Assembly: GCF_011378715.1 (NCBI RefSeq)
Contig: NZ_WTKU01000012.1
Span: 54,947-118,946, forward strand
Reading direction: 5' to 3'
DNA: 64,000 nucleotides
Source of the DNA: Psychromonas sp. SA13A
GTDB taxonomy: Bacteria; Pseudomonadota; Gammaproteobacteria; Enterobacterales; Psychromonadaceae
In this document: piece by piece, positions 57,870 to 64,000 of the stretch
How the letters are laid out: each line of letters begins with the position of its first letter
Position numbering within the stretch: the first letter of the stretch is position 1
The notes under the pieces: model-generated
Seen by the model: the letters and a program-made list of their open reading frames with translations, nothing else
What the model was told of the DNA's origin: nothing
The model's database searches: none
Made by a program: the position numbers and the translations under genes

Positions 57870-58421
57870 ATGCTATCGGTAATAAAACGCTATAGTTTAC
57901 AGCTAGTATTTACTATTAGCTTATTATTAGGTTTACAGTTACCGAATTTTTTACAGCAATACGAATTACGTTTGCAGGGCCATTTTGCTGAGGCAAAAAT
58001 GCAACTGGGTAAGTTTCAGTCATTAGCGGATCAATATTTTCAAGGTGACTTGCAAGCACTTATTGCACAACATAAAAGTAGTGATGTGCGAGTATTCAAA
58101 GATGAAGCCCTGTTAATTGAATCACATTATTTACGTGTACAACAATTACAGCAACAAATAGATATTCTTGACCAGCCAATATGGTATCGACTGTGGTCAT
58201 TAAGCCAACAAATAAAACAGCCTATTGTTAAAGAGGCTTGGTTTGGCTATCAAGCTAATATTATACTTAATCAACAGGCTATTTTAGTGGGAGTCGTGGT
58301 AGCTGTGTTGATGATGTTATGCCTTGAGATATTGCTAGGATTAAGCAAGTATTGTTGTTGTCGTATTTTTTCTTATGTTAAACAAAAGCCGAAAAAACTA
58401 AAGAGAAAAATTGGCTTATAA
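57870..58421 (+). CDS. DUF2937 family membrane protein
   Basis: The 183-residue protein has one membrane helix at each end (LQLVFTISLLLGLQLPNF and AILVGVVVAVLMMLCLEILL). A helical periplasmic middle with coiled-coil character (YLRVQQLQQQIDILDQPIWY) lies between, and a basic cytoplasmic tail. It matches DUF2937; function unknown. The ATG at 57870 starts one base after the djlA stop, implying co-translation. A further-upstream start would overlap djlA. Confidence 0.8.
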   Translation: MLSVIKRYSLQLVFTISLLLGLQLPNFLQQYELRLQGHFAEAKMQLGKFQSLADQYFQGDLQALIAQHKSSDVRVFKDEALLIESHYLRVQQLQQQIDILDQPIWYRLWSLSQQIKQPIVKEAWFGYQANIILNQQAILVGVVVAVLMMLCLEILLGLSKYCCCRIFSYVKQKPKKLKRKIGL

Positions 58422-58729
58422 GCCAGAGAGCATATTGTAGGAGCTGCAATAAATCTATTCTATTAATCATCAGTCATGAATAATCAATAATCAACCTGTC
58501 ATCAATTATTAACCGAACAATTCTCGAGGATTCCTTCTCTCTTTGTCTTCCTGTCTGCAAAAGGTTTTTATAAAAAGTAGTCACATAAAGCGATGCTAGA
58601 CTAATTAATTTACTCATATAACATTTTAATTTTGCATCTGTCGTGGTGCTTCTCTATTATTGCCTATTTATTATTTTAGTAATCAATTACGGTGTTTCAC
58701 CGAATAGACCTTAAATCGGAGCTCAATAC
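58422..58729. other. Intergenic region before dapD
   Basis: 308 bases with no gene. The dapD ribosome-binding site GGAG is clear at its right end. No convincing hairpin. Confidence 0.5.
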
Positions 58730-59758
58730 ATGTCTACATTTTCACTTGCGTTTGGTACTGCGACTAAAAACCGTGACCAAAAAATCATTGAAGCATTTTT
58801 TCCAAACCCAATTTTAAATCCAAACGAAGATCTAGTTGCAACTATTGGTGCAATTGCTGGTTATGAAGGTGGCAATCAAGTTATCGAAATTAAACCAGCT
58901 GTTGCTGAGCAACTGGCTGCCGCTTTTAATGGTGAAGACGATGCTGATAATGCAGATTTTGCAGTTGCTGCAGCTAAATCAAAACAAACATTAGTGTTAG
59001 TTATTTTAGCCACTGACGAAGCACCACAGAGTGTCGCTGAAGGTTACTTAAAACTGCAACTTATCTCGCATCGTTTAGTTAAACCGCACGGCGTAGTGTT
59101 AGACGGTATCTTTGGTTTATTACACAATATCGCATGGACAAACAAAGGTGCTATCGACTTACCTGAACTTAAAGAACGTCAAATGAAAGCGCGCTTAAAA
59201 GGCAAAACGATCATTGTAGATTGTGTTGATAAATTCCCTAAAATGGTTGATTACGTGGTGCCAGCGGGCGTACGTATTGCTGATACTTCACGTGTTCGTT
59301 TAGGTGCTCACGTTGGTGAAGGTACAACAGTCATGCATGAAGGTTTCATTAACTTCAATGCTGGTACAGCGGGTGTTAGCATGGTTGAAGGTCGTATTTC
59401 AGCGGGTGTTATGGTTGGTGAAGGAAGTGACATCGGTGGTGGCGCTTCTATTATGGGTACACTGTCTGGCGGTGGTAAAATGGTTGTCGCTATTGGCGAA
59501 AATAGCTTATTAGGTGCTAATGCTGGCTTAGGCTTCCCACTGGGTAACCGTTGTACTATTGAATCTGGTTTATACGTTACAGCGGGCTCTAAAGTTAAAA
59601 TGTTAGATAACGAAGGTAATGACGCTGGATTTGTTAAAGCACGTGATTTAGCAAATAAAGATGACTTATTATTCCGTCGTAATTCAACGACAGGTCAAAT
59701 TGAATGTCTAGTTAATAAAAGTGCAGTAGAATTAAACAGCATGTTGCATTCTAACTAA
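58730..59758 (+). CDS. dapD: Tetrahydropyridine-2,6-dicarboxylate N-succinyltransferase (long type)
   Basis: The 342-residue enzyme of the succinylase branch of lysine/diaminopimelate synthesis uses succinyl-CoA. It is the long Pseudomonas/Vibrio-type DapD rather than the 274-residue enteric type. It has a left-handed beta-helix of hexapeptide repeats in the C-terminal half (VRLGAHVGEGTTVMHEGFIN, VGEGSDIGGGASIMG). The GGAG site precedes the ATG. Monocistronic with a terminator. Confidence 0.94.
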   Translation: MSTFSLAFGTATKNRDQKIIEAFFPNPILNPNEDLVATIGAIAGYEGGNQVIEIKPAVAEQLAAAFNGEDDADNADFAVAAAKSKQTLVLVILATDEAPQSVAEGYLKLQLISHRLVKPHGVVLDGIFGLLHNIAWTNKGAIDLPELKERQMKARLKGKTIIVDCVDKFPKMVDYVVPAGVRIADTSRVRLGAHVGEGTTVMHEGFINFNAGTAGVSMVEGRISAGVMVGEGSDIGGGASIMGTLSGGGKMVVAIGENSLLGANAGLGFPLGNRCTIESGLYVTAGSKVKMLDNEGNDAGFVKARDLANKDDLLFRRNSTTGQIECLVNKSAVELNSMLHSN

Positions 59759-59817
59759 TACCCTAACTAATATTCTAAGTATTATTTTAGGTAATATTTG
59801 AATGTGCGTTTAATCAT

Positions 59818-59845
59818 TGAGGCTACAATTTAGTAGCCTTTTTTA
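59818..59845 (+). terminator. Rho-independent terminator after dapD
   Basis: AGGCTA and TAGCCT around an 8-base loop, then six T. Confidence 0.8.
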
Positions 59846-60043
59846 TACTCGTCTATTTTTTATAATTTTTTATTTTTATCTGTCTACTTTTAAACCTATC
59901 TATTTTTATATCGCTGTATTCCTCTTTATAAACTACAACCACTGTTAAATAGTGTTTGCTCGCTTCAGGGTTTTAAAGCGTCACATGATTGTCATGCTGG
60001 ATCTATACCATGCTTGGTAAGTAAAGCGCTAGGGGAAGTGCAA

Positions 60044-61819
60044 ATGTCAGTCAATAATAAAACGTCATTCACATTGAATGTGGACTTTAAAAATAAACTG
60101 ATCAAACTCAAGGCAACCCTGAGTCGAGCCTTTGATATTCAGTTGCCGATTGATAAATTGGTACATGATACTGTGTATAGGTTAAATGTTTTTGATGAAT
60201 TACTTAGCTTAGGTAATGAGCAAGTTACGGCACAAGTAAAATCATTGCAGCAAACAGCTGTGTATATTGAGCCAGCAACTGGGAATGTGAGTAAGCAAGA
60301 AACAACAGTTAAACTCAATAACCAGCGTATTAAACACGCTAATACGATAAGAGAGCATACACTTAATAAATCTTCTTTCGTTATTTTACTGTTGGCGAGT
60401 ATCATATTTATCTTTATCGTTTTATTACAGACAAATATACTGCAAGTAACTGTTTCGGCAGAGCCTAATTCAATTCAACATTATTCCCCAAATATTTCAG
60501 ATAGCTTATTAGCTGAAGCATCGCCTTTTGTTGAGTTAGCGAAAACTATTCAATTACCAGTTGATAATGCGATGTTGACTATGCGTTTACATGGCTCAAA
60601 TACCATAGGGGAGCACCTTGCACCTGCTTTATTAACTGCCTATTTAAAAACAATGGGGGTCTCTGAAATGCGTTGGTTAAAGGGGCATTCAGCGGTGGAA
60701 CGTCAATTACAATATACTCATAACAACCAAGCCTATGAGATTGAACTGCAAGCTCACGGATCATCTACTGCATTTACAGACTTAGCAAATGGGGTTGCCG
60801 ATTTGGCCATTTCATCGCGAAAAATTAAAGACAGCGAAGTGGCATTATTAAAGGCGCAGTATGGCAACCTTGGTTTAGCAGGTAGCGAAGTGATCATTAG
60901 TCTAGATGGCGTTGCTATCATTATAAATAAGAACAACCCACTTAACTCTCTTACATTATTACAGTTAGCAAAAATTTTTTCAGGTGGAATTAATAACTGG
61001 AAGCAGTTAGGCGGCGAGGACTTAAGTATTAATGTTTATGCGCGAGATACAAATTCAGGTACCTGGGATAGTTTTAAAAGTTTAGTCTTTAGTGACGGGG
61101 ATCATACCTTATCGCCAAATGCGAGTCGTTATCAATCTAGTAGTGAACTGTCTGACTCAATTGCAAAGGATAAGGCCGGTATTGGTTTTATAGGATTACC
61201 CTATATTAATAACAGTAAGGCAATATCGATAGCTGCATCTGTTACTTCCCCGCCTATTTATCCAACACAATTTACGGTGAGTACAGAGGATTATCCTTTA
61301 AGCAGACGTTTGTATCTGTATGTTCCTGCTTCTAGCAGTGAGTTTATTAAACGTTTTACACATTTTGTGACTTCGGCAGCGGGGCAAGAAATTGTTGAGC
61401 AGGTAGGTCTCGTTTCTCAAAATATTCAATTACAAGGTATTTACCCTAATAAACAAGCGCCGCAAATTTATAATGATTATGGTGAGATAGCACAGCGCCT
61501 TTCCTTGAATTTTCGCTTTCAACAGGGCAGTAATCAATTAGATAGTAAAGGTAAAGAGGATTTATTGAGGGTCGTTGAATACATACGAAAGCATGCTGGC
61601 CTTAGGGTGGTTTTGATGGGTTTTTCCGATCCCTCTGAAGAGCAAAATAAGCAATATCAGTTATCGTTAAAGCGTGCCCAAATAGTAGAGCGAGAGTTAC
61701 AAGCTCGAGGCTTAAATATTACTGCGGTGGAAGGGTTTGGTTCACAATTGCCTATCGCTTCAACAAAAACGGTCATCGGTCGCAGTAAAAATAGGCGTGT
61801 CGAGGTATGGGTTTTTTAA
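60044..61819 (+). CDS. Membrane-anchored PstS-like substrate-binding protein fused to an OmpA domain
   Basis: The product is 591 residues from ATG 60044, chosen for AGGGGAAG at 60031-60038. Residues 1-112 are soluble and presumably cytoplasmic, without a recognised domain. A single membrane helix follows at about 113-135 (FVILLLASIIFIFIVLLQTN). Then comes a PstS-like domain (LHGSNTIGEHLAPALLTAYL, then NGVADLAISSRKI, DGVAIIINKNNPLNSLTL and YARDTNSGTWDSFK). The end is an OmpA/peptidoglycan-binding domain (FRFQQGSNQLDSKGKEDLLR, GRSKNRRVEVW). It may sense or hold phosphate at the cell wall. The architecture is unusual. An unknown gene follows after 24 bases. Confidence 0.8.
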   Translation: MSVNNKTSFTLNVDFKNKLIKLKATLSRAFDIQLPIDKLVHDTVYRLNVFDELLSLGNEQVTAQVKSLQQTAVYIEPATGNVSKQETTVKLNNQRIKHANTIREHTLNKSSFVILLLASIIFIFIVLLQTNILQVTVSAEPNSIQHYSPNISDSLLAEASPFVELAKTIQLPVDNAMLTMRLHGSNTIGEHLAPALLTAYLKTMGVSEMRWLKGHSAVERQLQYTHNNQAYEIELQAHGSSTAFTDLANGVADLAISSRKIKDSEVALLKAQYGNLGLAGSEVIISLDGVAIIINKNNPLNSLTLLQLAKIFSGGINNWKQLGGEDLSINVYARDTNSGTWDSFKSLVFSDGDHTLSPNASRYQSSSELSDSIAKDKAGIGFIGLPYINNSKAISIAASVTSPPIYPTQFTVSTEDYPLSRRLYLYVPASSSEFIKRFTHFVTSAAGQEIVEQVGLVSQNIQLQGIYPNKQAPQIYNDYGEIAQRLSLNFRFQQGSNQLDSKGKEDLLRVVEYIRKHAGLRVVLMGFSDPSEEQNKQYQLSLKRAQIVERELQARGLNITAVEGFGSQLPIASTKTVIGRSKNRRVEVWVF

Positions 61820-61843
61820 GTTAATTTTTATAAAAGGTATGCG

Positions 61844-62512
61844 ATGAGTATTTTATTAAAAAAATCACAATATTTGATGACATTATTCAGTGGTTTAAGT
61901 TATCAAGATAATGTAATCATTAATAAAAATATTAACGACACTGTTTATCTTTTAAAAGTTGCTTCTACAAAGACTCGACAATTAATGGCGGAGCAAAATG
62001 TGCCCATAGAGGATCTATTAGCAGATAAGTGTTTACCATTAACACGTTTCTATTTGTCAGATGAGCAGACTCAAATAGCTTACTTTTTAAATAGTGAGCG
62101 TTTAGCTTTATTTTTTAGCGCATTACCTATGGCAGAAGCCACTATCTTTCAACAATATGTAATACGCGCAAAAAATTCCTTAATTTTACCTGAACGGCAG
62201 CTACAGCAATCTTCTGGAGTAGGGGATGTTACGTCTTTTTCACTAACTTCCGATGAATATGATGAAGGTTATCAACAATTAACTTATCTACAGTCTTTAC
62301 AAAATTTAATAAAGGTGGTGAATGTTGAAACTGAAGTTGGTTATAAGGGGTTGTTTTACTCTTTACAGAGTTTGAAAAATTCTAGTGAAGAAGTTGATAC
62401 AAGGCTTCTTGTGTATTCTGAATATCAAGAGAACTTATTATTTTACTGTGAGTTGTCGCCATTATGGCAATTAAAAGCACAACAGTTATTTGCAGAGCAA
62501 GCGGTTATCTGA
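61844..62512 (+). CDS. Unknown protein, partner of the PstS-OmpA fusion gene
   Basis: This 222-residue protein was not recognised. It is soluble by composition, begins MSILLKKSQYLMTLFSGLSY, and has no signal peptide, membrane helix or cysteine-rich site. AAAGG lies 6-7 bases before the ATG and the upstream gene ends 24 bases before, so both are in one operon. The start of its terminator is visible (AAAAAGCCCGTTGCG), just before the IS insertion. The reading frame itself is intact. Confidence 0.65.
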   Translation: MSILLKKSQYLMTLFSGLSYQDNVIINKNINDTVYLLKVASTKTRQLMAEQNVPIEDLLADKCLPLTRFYLSDEQTQIAYFLNSERLALFFSALPMAEATIFQQYVIRAKNSLILPERQLQQSSGVGDVTSFSLTSDEYDEGYQQLTYLQSLQNLIKVVNVETEVGYKGLFYSLQSLKNSSEEVDTRLLVYSEYQENLLFYCELSPLWQLKAQQLFAEQAVI

Positions 62513-62551
62513 CGATTCAGTCATATTAATTTTATTGATTCTGAGAACAAT

Positions 62552-62571
62552 AAAAAGCCCGTTGCGTAGTG
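62552..62571 (+). terminator. Left arm of a terminator interrupted by the IS
   Basis: AAAAAGCCCGTTGCG looks like the first half of a rho-independent terminator for the 222-residue gene. The complementary half is not within view; the IS left end follows at 62572. Confidence 0.45.
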
Positions 62572-62620
62572 TGAACTGACCCCAAATAGTTGGACAACCA
62601 ATTACTGAGGGTCTTTTTTT

Positions 62621-63127
62621 ATGTCCAAATATAGTCGTGAGTTAAAACTCATCATCGCAAAAGAATGCCTAGGTGGTAAGTCATCTAGGAAACTAGCAAA
62701 TGAATTTACAATATCCTCTCGACAGATTCGATATTGGACTTCGGTTTTCGCAATTCATGGGACAAACGCATTCTTACCTACTTCTCATGGTTGTAATGCA
62801 AAAACAAAACTTCAAGCATTAAAATTAATGTGGACAAATGACTGGTCGCTCACTCACACTAGTGCTGTATTAAATTTGTCTTCACCCGGCTCTCTTTCTG
62901 TATGGCTAAAAACATATAATGAGGCTGGGCTTAGAGGACTTGAATGTTCCTCACTCGGGAGACCTCCTATGAAACCACAACCAAATACTCCTGCAAAGCC
63001 AAATAATGAAATGACACTTGAAGAACTAAAAGAAGAGCTTGCTTATCTACGAGCAGAGAATGCTGTTTTAAAAAAGTTGGAAGAGCTGGAACAGACAAAA
63101 CGCCGTCAAATAAAGAAAAAGCGTTAG
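62621..63127 (+). CDS. IS3-family transposase OrfA
   Basis: The 168-residue DNA-binding part has two helix-turn-helix regions (RKLANEFTISSRQIRYW and AVLNLSSPGSLSVWLKTYNE). A C-terminal leucine-zipper-like stretch (TLEELKEELAYLRAENAVLK) follows. This frame ends at 63127. A -1 slip at A AAA AAG (63070-63076) would join it to OrfB to make the full transposase OrfAB. Confidence 0.92.
   Translation: MSKYSRELKLIIAKECLGGKSSRKLANEFTISSRQIRYWTSVFAIHGTNAFLPTSHGCNAKTKLQALKLMWTNDWSLTHTSAVLNLSSPGSLSVWLKTYNEAGLRGLECSSLGRPPMKPQPNTPAKPNNEMTLEELKEELAYLRAENAVLKKLEELEQTKRRQIKKKR
63070..63076 (+). promoter_or_regulatory. Programmed -1 frameshift heptamer A AAA AAG
   Basis: In the OrfA frame the codons are TTA AAA AAG, so the slippery heptamer A-AAA-AAG is in the right phase. 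OrfB is in the -1 frame and stays open from 63061 through its end. This is the standard IS3 mechanism for making OrfAB. Confidence 0.8.
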
Positions 63128-63156
63128 TTGTTTTAGCTCTCAAAGATAAGCATGCT

Positions 63157-63969
63157 TTGAAGCACCTCCTTCAAGCCACTCACTTGGCAAAGAGTGTGTT
63201 TTATTATCAAGTTAACGCAGGCAAAAAAATGGATGCTTATAGTCTTGAATTAGATCTTATTAAGACGATTTACCATGAGCATAAAGGCCGTTATGGCTAT
63301 CGTCGTATTCACCTAGCGCTTAGAAGGCAAGGAGTTATGCTAAACCATAAGACGGTACAAAGACTGATGTCGCAATTAAACTTAAAATCGACAGTAAGAC
63401 CCAAAAAATACAGCTCTTATAAGGGAGGTGTAGGGAAAACAGCACCTAATGTTCTTAAGCGAGACTTTAAAGCAACAAGACCAGATGAAAAATGGGTAAC
63501 CGATGTAACTGAATTTAAGGTTAAAGATCAGAGAGTCTATTTGTCACCAGTTGTTGACCTATTTACCCAAGAAGTAATCGCTTATAAGATCGCTAAAAAT
63601 GCTCGTTTACCATTAGTCACAGATATGTTGAAAGATGCTCTCGATAATTTGAGCAAGAACTCAAAACCCATCGTACATAGCGATCAAGGCTGGCAGTATC
63701 GGCACAAAGCATACCAAAAACAGCTTGCAGATTGTGGGCTTACACAAAGTATGTCCAGAAAAGGGAATTGCTTAGATAATGCAGTAGCTGAAAACTTTTT
63801 TGGATTATTAAAAACAGAAATGTATCATAGGCAAAACTTCAAAGATGCCGATGAACTGATAGAAAAGCTCGACGAATATATCGAGTATTACAATAAAAAA
63901 AGGATAAAGGTCAAATTAAAAGGCCTGACTCCGATAGAGTATCGAATCCAGGCCTTACAAGCCGCCTAA
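63157..63969 (+). CDS. IS3-family transposase OrfB (DDE integrase domain)
   Basis: The 270-residue catalytic part has an HTH_21 segment (YHEHKGRYGYRRIHLALRRQ). The rve DDE core has Asp in KWVTDVTEF, Asp in HSDQGWQY and Glu in DNAVAENFFG. Its frame is open upstream to the frameshift site, so translation through OrfAB is the expected active form; the TTG at 63157 is only the first candidate start. No damage to the catalytic residues is seen, so the element may still be active. Confidence 0.93.
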   Translation: MKHLLQATHLAKSVFYYQVNAGKKMDAYSLELDLIKTIYHEHKGRYGYRRIHLALRRQGVMLNHKTVQRLMSQLNLKSTVRPKKYSSYKGGVGKTAPNVLKRDFKATRPDEKWVTDVTEFKVKDQRVYLSPVVDLFTQEVIAYKIAKNARLPLVTDMLKDALDNLSKNSKPIVHSDQGWQYRHKAYQKQLADCGLTQSMSRKGNCLDNAVAENFFGLLKTEMYHRQNFKDADELIEKLDEYIEYYNKKRIKVKLKGLTPIEYRIQALQAA

Positions 63970-64000
63970 CTAAAATGTCCAACTATTGGGGGTCAGTTCA

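Larger units (their letters stand above)
62572..64000 (+). mobile_element. IS3-family insertion sequence (IS150-like), intact in view
   Basis: The left end TGAACTGACCCCAAATAGTT (62572) and the right end, read inward from 64000 as TGAACTGACCCCCAATAGTT, are inverted repeats with TG...CA termini typical of IS3. The 1429-base length and two overlapping frames (orfA, orfB) fit the IS150 group. A programmed frameshift site is present. The target duplication cannot be checked because the right flank lies outside the window. Confidence 0.93.

Overview
The window looks like the chromosome of a cold-marine gammaproteobacterium close to Psychromonas. This is an inference from gene content and AT-rich, TTA/AAA-rich codon use, not a database match. 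Supporting markers are the long-type DapD, GrcA, the SEC-C protein of the PBPRA1643 type, DUF3087, DUF2333, DUF2937 and decayed RAYT (REP-associated tyrosine transposase) copies. Gene order is partly that of E. coli/Vibrio: prmB-aroC, gltBD, rsmE-gshB-yqgE-ruvX, and lptD-surA-pdxA-rsmA-apaH with djlA divergent.

Region by region. 1-16.4 kb is core metabolism: the end of prmB, aroC, a 0.5-kb intergenic repeat array, an ATL repair protein with an MFS transporter, glutamate synthase gltBD, an NhaC-type antiporter and the helicase hrpA. 16.4-26.1 kb is an accessory zone. It holds a zeta-toxin gene with a 50-codon partner, a truncated and a complete copy of an EamA transporter flanking a DUF218 (YdcF-like) gene, four decayed RAYT remnants, REP-like palindromes, two inverted copies of a hairpin-rich element, and a DUF748 envelope protein. 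26.1-42 kb carries mostly single-gene units: a proline-iminopeptidase-like hydrolase, LysE/RhtB and EamA exporters, a DUF2135 lipoprotein, a ZIP transporter, grcA, ung, a hemerythrin protein, a 2OG-Fe(II) oxygenase, a peroxiredoxin, yqfB and several membrane proteins of unknown role. 42-59.8 kb is core again: ruvX, yqgE, gshB, rsmE, an MTHFR-like gene with yjjP-yjjB, a SEC-C protein, DUF2333, folA, apaH-rsmA-pdxA-surA-lptD, djlA, DUF2937 and dapD. 59.8-64 kb has an unusual membrane-anchored PstS-like/OmpA fusion with an unknown downstream partner, followed by an intact IS3-family (IS150-like) element that ends at the window edge.

How genes work together. gltB and gltD encode the two subunits of NADPH-glutamate synthase and overlap by one base. 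lptD-surA couples LPS export to the outer-membrane chaperone and is linked to pdxA, rsmA and apaH; apaG, normally between rsmA and apaH, is missing. yjjP and yjjB encode two halves of one exporter. The grcA-ung intergenic region has a perfect FNR-type site, which fits anaerobic control of grcA.

No CRISPR array, rRNA or tRNA gene was recognised. The strongest candidates for something undescribed are the multi-hairpin GTCC-loop element and its inverted partner bracketing the toxin/EamA island, the zeta-toxin operon with its short partner, and the PstS-TM-OmpA two-gene operon.
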